From: Candidatus Heimdallarchaeota archaeon
GTDB lineage: Archaea; Asgardarchaeota; Heimdallarchaeia; Heimdallarchaeales; Heimdallarchaeaceae
Assembly: GCA_019057815.1 (NCBI GenBank)
Contig: JAHLWR010000022.1
Location: forward strand, 1 to 63,699
Reading direction: 5' to 3'
DNA length: 63,699 bases
This document shows, piece after piece, positions 9,515-18,779 of the stretch. The notes under the pieces were generated by a model. It made no database searches and was not told where the DNA came from. It worked only from the letters and a program-made list of their open reading frames with translations. The position numbers were made by a program, and so were the translations under genes. How positions within the stretch are numbered: position 1 is the first letter of the stretch; every line of letters begins with the position of its first letter.

Positions 9515-9574
9515 GTGGCAATGATTTGACCGCTCCAGTCTGAATTTTGATGAACTCACGACGAAATGAGCCAC
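9515..9574 (+). ncRNA. C/D box 2'-O-methylation guide sRNA
   Basis: A GC-richer island in an AT-rich spacer has every element of an archaeal C/D sRNA in order: stem GTGGC (9515-9519), box C ATGATTT (9521-9527), 12-nt guide (9528-9539), box D' CTGA (9540-9543), 3-nt spacer, box C' TTGATGA (9547-9553), 12-nt guide (9554-9565), box D ATGA (9566-9569) and stem GCCAC (9570-9574). Box C and D depart from consensus in a compensating way: the usual G-C pair becomes U-A, and the K-turn keeps its 3-nt bulge and tandem G.A pairs. The D guide contains CTCACGACG, complementary to CGUCGUGAG, which I recall as conserved in domain V of 23S rRNA. The D' target is not identified. Confidence 0.82.
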
Positions 9575-9642
9575 CACATTATTATTATTATTGGGTTTCC
9601 TCAAAACGAAATATTCATTACCTATTATGCTTCGTCTAATAT

Positions 9643-11235
9643 GTGTCAAGGAAACCTTTTGATATTATAGACATCATTTACCATAAATCAGGTCATCATA
9701 AAGCTGTAACACTGATAAGAGCATTTGAAAATTTTATTGTCACAGGTGGAAAAGATGGTCGAATCATTATTTGGGACTCTAAACTTTCAAAAGAAATCGG
9801 TTACTTATTTGCTCACAATTCTGAAGTGACAGATGTGCTCAATGACCCAAATTACAACCTAATATATTCAATTGCTAGAGAATATAATATTAAACTATGG
9901 GCGCTCCCAAGATTTCATTATAAAGGTGAAACCAAGGCGCACTCTGCAACTTTGTTAGGAATAAAAACCTGGAATGAATACTTGTTTTCAGCTAGTCGTG
10001 ACAATTATATCAAAAAATGGATTTTAGAAGATTTAACTTTAAAACAGATAGCAAAAGTTAGCGTTGAAAAACTTAGTGATTTTATAGTTTTTGACAATCA
10101 CTTGGTTACATTTAGTAGTGATGGTTTATTATCCGTATATAGCTTGCCAAGTTTGGAATTTGAAAAATACTTGAAATTCGATGTTTCATCAGTCTTAAGG
10201 GCTATCAGGAAGGCTTCAAAGAATTTTCAATCTATTAATAGAAGTGATGCTTATAATATCCTCTTAAAGAGTTCTAGAGAAAATGGTATTCCAGCATTCA
10301 AGGGAGGATTAACCACAGATAAGCTTATTTTAGCCCACAATTTCGGTTTAGTTACCATGTGGTCAAGAAATAAATTGAAATTCAAAGCAGCTTTTTATAT
10401 TCATGATGAACATATTACTGACCTCGCGGTATTTAGCAATTATTTAATAACCAGTTCTTTGAACAAAACAATTGTAAAAACAGATCTTAGTTTTAAGACT
10501 CCAAGTTCTTATAAAAAATTATCTTCAAGACCTCTTGCATTAGATGTAACACCTTCCGGAAAAATAATTGTTGGCTTAGAAAATGGTGTATTATTATGTT
10601 TGAGCAAAGAATTTGAAGTGCTTTTGGAATATAAAAATGTTTCAGCAGTCACATGTTGTTGCATAACTCCAGTCAATATCATTGTCGCCTTGGTGAATGG
10701 TAAAATTAAACTAATTAACCCTGAAACCCTATCTGAAAGTAGAACTCATAACATTCACAAAAGGAGGATTGAAGGTATTTTTTATCATAAAAATAAGATT
10801 GTCTCTATTGGAAGTGAAAAACTACTAAAAATATTTGATTTGCGATTTAATGAAATCAAAACTATTCCAGTTCCAGCCATTCCTAAAAATGTAGAGGGTG
10901 TTGGTAGATATATTGCCATTACCAAAAATCTTGCTTTTGATATAGAAAAAGAGGAATTTATAAAAGGAGAAATATCAAAACAAACAAAGAAGAATTATAA
11001 TGAGAAACTAGTTCATCATTACAACTATATTAGAGGTGATTGCATCATCAAAATAGATGCTTCAAAGCTGAATTATGTAGAAACTAAGGGTAGAGATGCT
11101 ATCTATGATGAAGGGACGCTTACACTCTTGAAAAAATTGGTAAAAACAAATACAAAAAAAAGACTATTTACTAAAATGTCCTCTCATACAATACTCAGCT
11201 CTGAATACTTAGAGACAATAGAGACGACAAAATAA
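9643..11235 (+). CDS. WD40-repeat beta-propeller protein
   Basis: Protein of 530 aa with repeated WD40-like blades: GGKDGRIIIWDS (~35-46), IYSIAREYNIKLWALP, SASRDNYIKKWILE, a later VTMWSRN and IVSIGSEKLLKIFDLR. Several blades are degenerate. No signal peptide or membrane segment is seen, so it is probably a cytosolic scaffold. It starts with GTG at 9643. A Lys-rich C-terminal stretch follows the last blade. WD40 proteins are common eukaryote-like scaffolds in Asgard archaea. The partner is unknown. Confidence 0.8.
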   Translation: MSRKPFDIIDIIYHKSGHHKAVTLIRAFENFIVTGGKDGRIIIWDSKLSKEIGYLFAHNSEVTDVLNDPNYNLIYSIAREYNIKLWALPRFHYKGETKAHSATLLGIKTWNEYLFSASRDNYIKKWILEDLTLKQIAKVSVEKLSDFIVFDNHLVTFSSDGLLSVYSLPSLEFEKYLKFDVSSVLRAIRKASKNFQSINRSDAYNILLKSSRENGIPAFKGGLTTDKLILAHNFGLVTMWSRNKLKFKAAFYIHDEHITDLAVFSNYLITSSLNKTIVKTDLSFKTPSSYKKLSSRPLALDVTPSGKIIVGLENGVLLCLSKEFEVLLEYKNVSAVTCCCITPVNIIVALVNGKIKLINPETLSESRTHNIHKRRIEGIFYHKNKIVSIGSEKLLKIFDLRFNEIKTIPVPAIPKNVEGVGRYIAITKNLAFDIEKEEFIKGEISKQTKKNYNEKLVHHYNYIRGDCIIKIDASKLNYVETKGRDAIYDEGTLTLLKKLVKTNTKKRLFTKMSSHTILSSEYLETIETTK

Positions 11236-11252
11236 GAAGAAATTTTGCTGTT

Positions 11253-11741
11253 TTAAATCAAACGTTCAAATTCTTCCCCTGAATCTTGGGAAAGGTAAAC
11301 AGGTATTTTTGCTTTTTTCAAAATCTCACGACCATCGGTTCCCATTGTATCTTCAAGAATATAAATAGCTTTAATTCTGGCATTTACAAGAGACCTTGCA
11401 CACATCAAACAAGGTACGGTTGTGCAATAAAGTGTTGCATTTTCACATGAGACACCATAAAGTGCACATTGTATTATGCAATTTGTTTCTGCATGAACCT
11501 CGTTGCAAAGCTCATATCTTTCACCAGATTTGATTAGCCCTTTTGCTTTAAGTTCTTCTCTTGGGCAACCAACTTCCTTTTCATGAGGAAAACCTTTTGG
11601 AGTTCCATTATATCCAGTAGCAATTAACCTATTATCTTGTACGAAAATAGCACCAACTTTACGATGTGGTGATGTAGATCTTGAAGCAACTAGTTTAGTC
11701 ATGTCAAGAAAATATTCATGAAATGAAGCTCTTTTACTCAT
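11253..11741 (-). CDS. Deoxycytidylate (dCMP) deaminase
   Basis: Zn-dependent deaminase of the ComEB/dCMP deaminase family, converting dCMP to dUMP for dTTP synthesis. Protein of 162 aa. Catalytic HAE appears in NEVHAETN and the Zn ligands in TTVPCLMCARSLVNA. The substrate-side motif SRSTSPHRKVGAIFV and the family CPRE segment are present. A GGTGAT motif lies before the ATG. It lies 31 bp downstream of the RNase P pair on the same strand. Confidence 0.93.
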   Translation of the reverse strand: MSKRASFHEYFLDMTKLVASRSTSPHRKVGAIFVQDNRLIATGYNGTPKGFPHEKEVGCPREELKAKGLIKSGERYELCNEVHAETNCIIQCALYGVSCENATLYCTTVPCLMCARSLVNARIKAIYILEDTMGTDGREILKKAKIPVYLSQDSGEEFERLI

Positions 11742-11772
11742 ATTATCACCTATAATTCTGATATTAATCCTT

Positions 11773-12111
11773 TTAATTCGTTTCTATTACTTTTAATAAG
11801 TATTTGTTCGCTTTCCTTATAGTTCCTGTTACATATTCAGGATAGATAAGAATCTCACTTTCATCAATCTTAGTAATTATGGTTAGAGTTACAAGCAACA
11901 TTGTTAGTGATATGTGACTGCATCTTACTAATCCAATCTTGTTTTGTTCATCAAATTTTTCAAAATATAATCCAGCCGTTGTTGTTCCATCTAGTCCGTA
12001 TAACAGTTGAAATTTATCCCACACTGCATCTTTTACCATTTTAAACGAGATATTTATTGATTTGCTTAAAATCCGGAAAATGATATACCTATCTCTATAT
12101 GTAGTTATCAC
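11773..12111 (-). CDS. rnp2: RNase P protein component 2 (Pop5/Rpp14 family)
   Basis: Protein subunit of RNase P, which removes tRNA 5' leaders. The sequence has the Pop5 pattern RYIIFRI near the N terminus, a central FDEQNKIGLVRCSHISL and C-terminal TGTIRKANKYLL. A GTG at 12111 lies 7 nt after GGAGG, which overlaps the end of the upstream rpp30 gene, so this start is preferred over the open-frame TTG at 12129. It forms an operon with rpp30. Confidence 0.87.
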   Translation of the reverse strand: MITTYRDRYIIFRILSKSINISFKMVKDAVWDKFQLLYGLDGTTTAGLYFEKFDEQNKIGLVRCSHISLTMLLVTLTIITKIDESEILIYPEYVTGTIRKANKYLLKVIETN

Positions 12112-12113
12112 AA

Positions 12114-12956
12114 CTATTCCTCCAACCAAATTCCTTCAATAACGAAGTTTTCGTCGAGTTTTGCTAAATTTGTCAATAGAATTGTAAGTTGTCTCTCAAA
12201 AACACAACTTTTTGTTTTGTTTAGTTTTGCGCCTAGTAAAGTAGCAATATGCCGAATCTGCTCCCCATTTCTCATCATTAAGGGTGACGAGGGATTACAA
12301 GTTAGAATAAATGGTACGTTCTTTGAGTTGAGGTGAGAAATCACTTTTTTGCCCTTTCTCATTGCAAGCACAAGCTCACCATTCGTTCTTGCTGTAAAAA
12401 GAGGTGATATATTTAATTCCAAGCATTTTTGATTTTGTTTTATAAGAGAACATAATGCTGCGTCAACAATTTCTGCTCCATTGATTATATCTATTGAAAG
12501 ATAATCTACTCTCCTATCATGTACAGCCCATTTTAAGATAGATTTATCATCTGATTGAATACAGACTATTTCATATAATCGTCTATTTTTTCCTAGCTGT
12601 TTTTTCAAAGTTTCAATTGTTCTTTCTCTCAAAGTTACTCTCGAAGCTAAGATAATAGTACCACCTTTTTCATTTAAATAAGATTTAAACGTTTTTACTA
12701 AATCGGTTAAATCGAAATTGTCCTTCCTAGCATCGTTATACCAGTCTCTAGCTGAAAGAAGTAACAAATCCTTCATTTTTAAAGAAGAGCAGATTTGGTC
12801 ACGTTCCTTTATAGTAATTGATTCAAGAAAAAGTAATGAAATGTTAAGTTTTCTTGAAATATAAAAGTACTCCATTATATCCTCTAATGTCAAATGCGGA
12901 AGATGATTTTCACAGGATAAATTCCGTCTTGTTTTAAATATTTTTGATGTACTCAT
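12114..12956 (-). CDS. rnp3: RNase P protein component 3 (Rpp30 family)
   Basis: TIM-barrel-like Rpp30 subunit of RNase P. Protein of 280 aa, within the family range. Characteristic parts are VCIQSDDKSILKWAVHDRR and VDYLSIDI mid-protein, with a C-terminal barrel end. It starts with ATG after GGAG and is followed directly by the Pop5 gene. In archaea Rpp30 and Pop5 bind each other, so the adjacency supports both calls. Confidence 0.85.
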   Translation of the reverse strand: MSTSKIFKTRRNLSCENHLPHLTLEDIMEYFYISRKLNISLLFLESITIKERDQICSSLKMKDLLLLSARDWYNDARKDNFDLTDLVKTFKSYLNEKGGTIILASRVTLRERTIETLKKQLGKNRRLYEIVCIQSDDKSILKWAVHDRRVDYLSIDIINGAEIVDAALCSLIKQNQKCLELNISPLFTARTNGELVLAMRKGKKVISHLNSKNVPFILTCNPSSPLMMRNGEQIRHIATLLGAKLNKTKSCVFERQLTILLTNLAKLDENFVIEGIWLEE

Positions 12957-13218
12957 TTCTCTCCTCTTTTGGTAATTTTTTTAGGGCTTCTCACTTCAAA
13001 AACTTTCTGACCTTATGTAATATCTTGGTGTAGGATAAAATTTCGATGTTATCACCATCTCTAATGAAAAGAATTAAATATAGCAAAATAGGACAGTGCT
13101 TGAAACGCACATTAAATCTAATCAACAAAAAGTGAGATAATGTTGTTGTGACAAAATGTTTAATACCATATTAAAAGTGTTTGAGTTTAGAAAAGCATAA
13201 TATGGAGTTCGAGATAAG

Positions 13219-13698
13219 ATGAGTCTTTACGAAACAATCTGGAAAAATGAGAAAAATCGTACACTCCTGATAAGTACCATAATAGCAATAGGCGCTTTAA
13301 TCCTTTCAATGATTATTGCGTCTTTAAATTATGATAGTGCACCTAATTTCATAAGAGTATGGTATTTTTCCGATCAACAGGTGCGCCACTACAGTATAGG
13401 GTTAGTTTTAATTGAAATATTATTATTATCTTTGTTCTATTTCTTCTTCTTAATAGCCATTGCTACTTTAAGTGAAATACGAGCAAATTTACCTTCATGG
13501 GGGACAATACTTCTTAGCACAATTATTGCTTTCCTAGTTACTTGGTTTGTAACATCAATCCATCCAAGCAGTGAGGCGCTACCAACTAATTTTACTACAG
13601 GAATGCAATGGACAATTTTTGGATGCTTAATTGGTGTTGTTATTTTATCAATAGTTTACTTATCATTTACAGAACCTAAAGAAAAATTAGATAGATAA
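13219..13698 (+). CDS. Four-helix membrane protein, unknown
   Basis: Protein of 159 aa with four strongly hydrophobic segments (~17-37, ~62-84, ~94-112 and ~132-152) and a short polar loop after helix 1 (ASLNYDSAPNFIRVWYFSDQQ). I do not recognise the family. It is preceded by ~260 bp without a convincing gene and stands alone between divergent and convergent neighbours. Confidence 0.6.
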   Translation: MSLYETIWKNEKNRTLLISTIIAIGALILSMIIASLNYDSAPNFIRVWYFSDQQVRHYSIGLVLIEILLLSLFYFFFLIAIATLSEIRANLPSWGTILLSTIIAFLVTWFVTSIHPSSEALPTNFTTGMQWTIFGCLIGVVILSIVYLSFTEPKEKLDR

Positions 13699-13773
13699 AA
13701 TGATTCTAGTAAACTTTTAAATTACTTTTTTATCACAAAACTTTGAAAACAAGATAAGCATATAAAAAAAATA

Positions 13774-14172
13774 TTAAACTCCACCAGATATTAGTTCATC
13801 TAGTGTTTTTTGTCCTTTTTTAATGATTTTTAGGTTGATTTGGTAGGATGCTTCTGAGAGTGTATTTCCTCTAACAGATTTCTTCACACGCCTTCCTTTT
13901 CTTGGAACGCGGTATCCAATACCACCTCTAAGAAGTAATTTCCTTCTACCACTACCTTGAACATTAGAGCGATAGGGAAAGCCATCACGATCTGTTGCCC
14001 CCGTTATTTGAAATTCATAACCAGACAGTCCAATAATATCACCTTTTATTTGATCACCTATTTTTAATCCAATTAAAACATTAGCCTGGGACTCTCTAAC
14101 AATTTTCGAATAACATTTACCTTCTTTGCTTCCTATGTTTAATTTCATCTCAAGTTGGTCTGAATGTGACAA
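13774..14172 (-). CDS. rps6e: 30S ribosomal protein S6e (eS6)
   Basis: Protein of 132 aa, the compact archaeal eS6 length. Hallmarks are KLNIGSKEGKCYSKIV, the ITGATDRDGFPYRSNVQG block (~55-73) and RKGRRVKKSVRGNT. It starts with TTG, supported by GGAG about 8 nt upstream, so it uses a weak start codon. It is divergent from TFB. Confidence 0.95.
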   Translation of the reverse strand: MSHSDQLEMKLNIGSKEGKCYSKIVRESQANVLIGLKIGDQIKGDIIGLSGYEFQITGATDRDGFPYRSNVQGSGRRKLLLRGGIGYRVPRKGRRVKKSVRGNTLSEASYQINLKIIKKGQKTLDELISGGV

Positions 14173-14331
14173 TTTAAACTCTCCTTAATCTTGTTTACGA
14201 TTATTTGATTATCGAGGTCTTCCTTATTCATTCTCCATCGCCAATTCTTTTTAACAGTTTTCATGTTGAACAAAAGCTTAAATCGTTTGTAGAGTCTAGT
14301 TATGAAAGAGTGAAATACAATTCAGCCATAT

Positions 14332-14341
14332 TTAAATAGGG
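14332..14341 (+). promoter_or_regulatory. Putative TATA box of TFB gene
   Basis: The sequence atatttaaatag lies about 40-50 bp before the TFB ATG in the 207-bp spacer shared with eS6 and fits an archaeal TATA element. The downstream GGGGGAG is the likely start of the leader. The call rests on position and composition only. Confidence 0.35.
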
Positions 14342-14379
14342 GGGAGCTAAATACTACTTAAACTGTTGAAGATGTTAAT

Positions 14380-15348
14380 ATGCCACAGCAATCTTTTAAT
14401 AACAAGACAAAAGCAAGCAACACTTATTCGACTTCTGAGCAAAAAATAACGCATTGTCCAGATTGTAATTCAACAAAATTAACTTTTGATTCAATGCGAG
14501 GAGAAATATCTTGCGTTTGTTGCGGTTTAGTTGTTGAAGATTCTTATATCGATAGAACACCAGAATGGAGATCTTACAACAAAGAACAACACAATAAAAG
14601 ATCTAGAACAGGATCACCTAAGAATCTTCTAAGCTATGATCATTATGGAACAATTATAGACTACACAAATAAGGATATTTTCGGAAACAGCATCTCCCCT
14701 GAAAAAGCAAGCCAGATGTTTAGACTTCGTAATCTTCAAAGAAGAATGGTGTTGCAAAATGGTATAGAAAGGAACCTTCTTCGAGCCTTAAATGAAATAA
14801 AAAGAATCGGGAGTCAACTTAATTTAACACAAAAAGTAAGAGAAACCGCTGCAATGATTTATAGAAAAATCCTCAAAATTGGAATTGTTAGAGGAAGATC
14901 AACAGAAGCACTCGTCGCAGCATCAATCTACATTGCTTGTAGACTACATCAACAACCAGCAAGTCTTGAAGATGTTGCAGATAACACAAGGTTAAATAGA
15001 AAAAAACTAGCGAAAAATTTCCGGTTATTAATAAAACACTTAGATATAAAAATGCCCCTTGCAAATCCTGAGAGTAGCATGGCTAAATTTGCTTCTATTC
15101 TGAATTTTCCTCCAAAAGTTTTAACGGATGCTCAAAAAATTCTTGTTAGAGCTAAGGAAGCAAAAATAACAGTAGGGAAAAACCCAAATTCACTCGCAGC
15201 CGCTGTATTGTATATTGCAGCTTTACAAAATAATGTAAAATGCCCCCAGAATGATATTGCAAAATGCTGTCAAATTACAGAAGTTACATTAAGAAATAGA
15301 TACAAAGAATTTGTAAAAGTTTTAAATCTTGTAATAAATTTGAATTAA
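14380..15348 (+). CDS. tfb: Transcription initiation factor TFB (TFIIB homologue)
   Basis: Protein of 322 aa. The N-terminal zinc ribbon has Cys26/Cys29 and Cys45/Cys48 (HCPDCN ... CVCCGLVV). A B-reader/linker with RTPEWRSYN follows, then two cyclin-like repeats (~115-210 and ~215-310) including SLEDVADNTRLNRKKLAKNF. It recruits RNA polymerase to TBP-bound promoters. The stop overlaps the convergent neighbour by 4 bp. Confidence 0.96.
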   Translation: MPQQSFNNKTKASNTYSTSEQKITHCPDCNSTKLTFDSMRGEISCVCCGLVVEDSYIDRTPEWRSYNKEQHNKRSRTGSPKNLLSYDHYGTIIDYTNKDIFGNSISPEKASQMFRLRNLQRRMVLQNGIERNLLRALNEIKRIGSQLNLTQKVRETAAMIYRKILKIGIVRGRSTEALVAASIYIACRLHQQPASLEDVADNTRLNRKKLAKNFRLLIKHLDIKMPLANPESSMAKFASILNFPPKVLTDAQKILVRAKEAKITVGKNPNSLAAAVLYIAALQNNVKCPQNDIAKCCQITEVTLRNRYKEFVKVLNLVINLN

Positions 15349-15755
15349 TGTTCGTGAACAAGTTTCACTTCTATTTCTTTTATTTCAGACATTGCACTCA
15401 TTGTGCTCTGAATTTCATTAATGTCTTCAATTAAGTCTTTTTCTTGAATGAATCCTTCCCACAAACACCGATTTTCAACTAAGCACAGTCCAGTGCTGTA
15501 AACAACCTTTGAAGCAATCGCAGATATTTTAGTCATTATTTTTGCCACAATTTCTGGTGTTAATGGAAAAATATGAATACAAATTTTATAAACTCTTGAA
15601 GATACAGGAAAGAAATACAGAGCTCTTGCATTCGAAGAATAGACGCTCAAGATTTTGTTTAAAGAAGACATATCTGCTAAATCATCAATTACTTCTTGTG
15701 GAATTGATATAATCTTTGAATCATTAAAAATAAGAGAATGAGTTAAATCGTCCAT
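15345..15755 (-). CDS. Uncharacterised protein with possible ACT-like regulatory fold
   Basis: Protein of 136 aa. The middle part (VYKICIHIFPLTPEIVAKI then VVYSTGLCLVENRCLWEGF) alternates strands and helices like an ACT-type ligand-binding domain, followed by a helix rich in Glu/Ile and a final strand KEIEVKLVHEH. No catalytic motif is seen. It overlaps the end of TFB on the opposite strand by 4 bp. Function is unknown; the ACT comparison is a weak pattern match. Confidence 0.5.
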   Translation of the reverse strand: MDDLTHSLIFNDSKIISIPQEVIDDLADMSSLNKILSVYSSNARALYFFPVSSRVYKICIHIFPLTPEIVAKIMTKISAIASKVVYSTGLCLVENRCLWEGFIQEKDLIEDINEIQSTMSAMSEIKEIEVKLVHEH

Positions 15756-15911
15756 ATTTTAATCAACCACCTTTGTTTTAGTAACTAAGAGAGACGTTTT
15801 ATTGGTATAATATATCTACCTATAACATTTAAATATTATAGATAAAAAACCTTTTCCTAGTTTTTAGAACTGGGAACCTATAATTTATAAAATTACGAAC
15901 CACCCCAACTT

Positions 15912-16475
15912 GTGAAAAAATTAAACTTCATCACTCACAATAAGAATAAATACTTAGAAGCAAAAATTTTAGCAAAAGAGTATAATCTTGATATTAATTG
16001 GATAAACGTTGAATATGATGAGATTCAACATGATAATCTCGATATGATAGCAAAGAGAAGTTGTGAAATAATGCAGGAAAAGAAAATTGTTGAAGGGAAA
16101 TTTATTGTTGAAGACGCAGGATTATTTATTGAAAGTCTTAATTCCTTTCCTGGCCCGTATTCAGCGTATTGTTATTTAACTATAGGAAATCAAGGCATTC
16201 TTAATCTCATAAAAAGTGAAAATAACAGGAAGGCATATTTCAAGTCAGTAATAGCCTATGCTTTTGAAGAAAGAATCACACTTTTTACTGGTATAACAGA
16301 TGGAGAAATAACTAATGAAATGCGAGGAGAAAAAGGGTTTGGATTTGACCCAATATTCCAGCCTCTAGAAAGTGACAAAACATTTGCTGAAATGTCACTA
16401 AAAGAGAAGAATTTATATTCTCATCGTCAGAAGTCACTTCGTAAGTTGTTCGCTCTGCTCAGCCTTCGTCTCTAA
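15912..16475 (+). CDS. XTP/dITP pyrophosphatase (HAM1/RdgB family)
   Basis: House-cleaning nucleoside triphosphate pyrophosphatase that hydrolyses dITP, XTP and ITP. Protein of 187 aa. Motifs present: an N-terminal [49 protein letters not shown] and C-terminal [10 protein letters not shown]. It starts with GTG. It leads into the uS15/DHH/Pcc1/eS1 gene series 14 bp upstream of uS15, an archaeal arrangement of conserved genes. Confidence 0.94.
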   Translation: MKKLNFITHNKNKYLEAKILAKEYNLDINWINVEYDEIQHDNLDMIAKRSCEIMQEKKIVEGKFIVEDAGLFIESLNSFPGPYSAYCYLTIGNQGILNLIKSENNRKAYFKSVIAYAFEERITLFTGITDGEITNEMRGEKGFGFDPIFQPLESDKTFAEMSLKEKNLYSHRQKSLRKLFALLSLRL

Positions 16476-16489
16476 AAGTGGTGAATATT

Positions 16490-16942
16490 ATGGCAAGAAT
16501 GCATTCAAGAAGACGTGGAAAATCAGGTTCTACAAGACCGTATAGGAGTCAAGCTCCAGAATGGATGGAGTATGATAAAGATTTTGTTGTAAAGAAAATA
16601 GAAGAATTAAGAAGACAGGGACTCTCCACAGCTATTATTGGTACTATACTACGCGATCAATATGGCGTTCCAAGTGTTAAAGAAGTATTTGGAACAAAAA
16701 TGATTAAAATAACTGAAGAATTAAATCTTAAACCAAAATATCCAGAAGATTTAGTCAATTTAGTACGAAAAGCTGTTCATCTACGTCGTCATTTAGAAGA
16801 TAGAAAAAAGGATCTTCATAGCAAAAGGGGATTACAGCTTATTGAATCAAAAATCCGTCGATTAGTCAAATATTACAAGAGAAAAGGTATATTTGATGAA
16901 AAATGGAAATATGAACCTTCGAAAGCAGGATTATTGTTGTAA
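16490..16942 (+). CDS. rps15: 30S ribosomal protein S15 (uS15)
   Basis: Protein of 150 aa, the archaeal/eukaryotic long form. It begins [17 protein letters not shown], carries the family blocks [20 protein letters not shown] and [18 protein letters not shown], and ends with the basic YYKRKGIF helix. A GTG start at 16478 is also open, but the ATG at 16490 gives the conserved N terminus. First of the uS15-DHH-Pcc1-eS1 series. Confidence 0.96.
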   Translation: MARMHSRRRGKSGSTRPYRSQAPEWMEYDKDFVVKKIEELRRQGLSTAIIGTILRDQYGVPSVKEVFGTKMIKITEELNLKPKYPEDLVNLVRKAVHLRRHLEDRKKDLHSKRGLQLIESKIRRLVKYYKRKGIFDEKWKYEPSKAGLLL

Positions 16943-17008
16943 ACCTACGAATACATCCGATATTTTTTTATTTTTGAACGTATATTTCTTTTTATCCAGT
17001 GAAATTTC

Positions 17009-18481
17009 ATGCAATCAATTGATGTTCCTTATGAGAAATATACCGAGTTAATGGAATGTGCTAAAAAAGTAGCTAAAGCCTTTGAAACTATCGAAAACAA
17101 CATAGGTATCTTTACTTTATCTAATCCAGACAACTTGAGTGCAACAGGTATAATTGTAAACATTGTTAGAAAACAGGAATTAGGAGCACATATATCCTTC
17201 TTTAAGGATGCGGAAGAACTAAAAAAGAAGCAAAAGAAACTATCTTACTCCAATTATTGTTTCCTCGGTTTTGAAATTTCAGATATCCCAAAAAATATTC
17301 TTAAAGAAAAAAGTAGCTTAGTTATAGTGATTAATCACAAGTTGAAATCTCAAGGCAATAAGAAAGAAACAAACACTCAAGAAACAGATAACTTAATTGT
17401 TTTTTCTTTGGAAGATTTAAAAATTCAACAAGAAGCATTGTCAACTACAGGTCTTGCTTACTTCATATCTGCAAACTTTTATGAAGACTACCAGAAATTC
17501 GCTAGTTTAGCTATAATAGGAGCTTTATATAATGAACAAAAAGACCACAAACAGGAATTAATTGGTTTAACAAAACTAATTTTAGATGAAGGAAAAGAGA
17601 AAAACTTCATAACATTAACAAAGGGGACAAGGATACCCGGGAGAGAAAAACAACCAATTCATTTAGCTCTAAAATATTCATTAAACCCATATTTTCCAGG
17701 TTTAACAGGTAATGAAAAAGCATGTACAGCATTTATAGCTAAACTTGGTATACCAATGCGAGATACGGAAGGAGAGTGGAGAACCATATCTTCGTTGTCA
17801 AAAGAAGAAGTCACAAAATTGAATGATAACCTAATCTCATTACTTATAGAAAAACAAAAACAAGATATCACTGAAGTTTACAAACTAATTGGACCCATTT
17901 ATCTTTCAAATACAGAACAAAATAATAGTTTAGCTCATAACATTGAGGAGTTTATGTGGTTTATCGACGGTGCTTGCTACTTAAATAAAGAAGGTTTAGC
18001 CCTTGCAGTAATTCTTGGAGACAGAAAAAATCTGCATGATCAACTAAGTAGAGAACTACAAGATTATCATGGGATAACCGCAGATTTTGTTGAACAACTA
18101 GAAAAAAAACCGGAGATGGTCGAAGACAAGGGTTATTATCGTCTGATTAAAGAAATTGATCATTTTGATAAAAAGTCAGTAGTTTTAAGGATCATCAAGT
18201 CACTCGTGGATAGTAGCATTATTCCAATAGACAAACCAATTATAGTACCAATCGCAAATGAAGATGAAATAGACCTTTTTATCTATGAATCTCCTCAACT
18301 AATCGAAAAAGGAATACAAGTATACCACATTCTTCAGGATTTGGAAAAAGAAAAACTCATTAAAAGGCTTTCAGGAGATTATAATTTCATTGAGGCTTCT
18401 GTAGACAAGGAAAATGAAACAGTAGTTATTAAACGTATAGAGAATAAATTAGAATATCATTTTCAAGGACAAAAGCAATAA
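17009..18481 (+). CDS. RecJ/Cdc45-like DHH-family protein with lost catalytic motifs
   Basis: Protein of 490 aa in the position of the RecJ-like DHH phosphoesterase between uS15 and Pcc1. The fold is followed throughout, but metal ligands are gone: motif I (normally HxDADG) reads TLSNPDNLSATG (~36-47), the second motif reads FLGFEISD (~85-92), the DHH triad reads N109-H110-K111 in VIVINHKL, and the GALGD motif reads GALYN (171-175). A C-terminal DHHA1-like region (~310-360, GACYLNKEGLALAVILGD) remains. It is probably not a nuclease. Cdc45 is an inactive member of this superfamily that binds MCM and GINS, so a structural replication role is plausible; this is inference. Confidence 0.8.
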   Translation: MQSIDVPYEKYTELMECAKKVAKAFETIENNIGIFTLSNPDNLSATGIIVNIVRKQELGAHISFFKDAEELKKKQKKLSYSNYCFLGFEISDIPKNILKEKSSLVIVINHKLKSQGNKKETNTQETDNLIVFSLEDLKIQQEALSTTGLAYFISANFYEDYQKFASLAIIGALYNEQKDHKQELIGLTKLILDEGKEKNFITLTKGTRIPGREKQPIHLALKYSLNPYFPGLTGNEKACTAFIAKLGIPMRDTEGEWRTISSLSKEEVTKLNDNLISLLIEKQKQDITEVYKLIGPIYLSNTEQNNSLAHNIEEFMWFIDGACYLNKEGLALAVILGDRKNLHDQLSRELQDYHGITADFVEQLEKKPEMVEDKGYYRLIKEIDHFDKKSVVLRIIKSLVDSSIIPIDKPIIVPIANEDEIDLFIYESPQLIEKGIQVYHILQDLEKEKLIKRLSGDYNFIEASVDKENETVVIKRIENKLEYHFQGQKQ

Positions 18482-18500
18482 CGAAACAGGAAGGAAGAAA

Positions 18501-18779
18501 ATGGAAAATATAGAAAGTGGTAATACTCTTCAAGTTTCTCTAATAATCAATTGCTTAAATACAGAAATTGTGGACGTTATCTCGAAGAGTTTAGAGCCTG
18601 AAAATAAAATATTAACTGGTAAAACAAAAATAAAAATGGAAAAAGAGAGTAAGGCATTGCGAATTGAAATCTCTTCTGAATCAACAATATTGTCTTTAAG
18701 AACAACAATTGATGATATTTTTCATACAATTCAAATAATTAAAAAGGTCTACCAAACCATTCAAGAGCATAAAACATAG
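18501..18779 (+). CDS. pcc1: KEOPS complex subunit Pcc1
   Basis: Protein of 92 aa with the small Pcc1/CTAG fold: strand LQVSLIINCLN, helix VVDVISKSLEPENK, strands KIKMEKESKALRIEISSES and a long helix from SLRTTIDDIFHTIQII. Pcc1 dimerises the KEOPS complex, which makes t6A37 on tRNA. It starts after AGGAAGGA, 19 bp downstream of the DHH gene. The order uS15-DHH-Pcc1-eS1 is typical of archaea and supports the call. Confidence 0.86.
   Translation: MENIESGNTLQVSLIINCLNTEIVDVISKSLEPENKILTGKTKIKMEKESKALRIEISSESTILSLRTTIDDIFHTIQIIKKVYQTIQEHKT

Noticed and set aside
13049-13138. 29-codon Lys/Arg-rich plus-strand frame in the spacer before the four-helix membrane protein
   Set aside because: Too short and AT-driven, with no start signal or family match such as eL39 or eL41.
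14145-14264. 39-codon minus-strand frame overlapping the start of eS6
   Set aside because: It has no ribosome-binding site and overlaps the conserved eS6 N terminus in another frame; probably chance.
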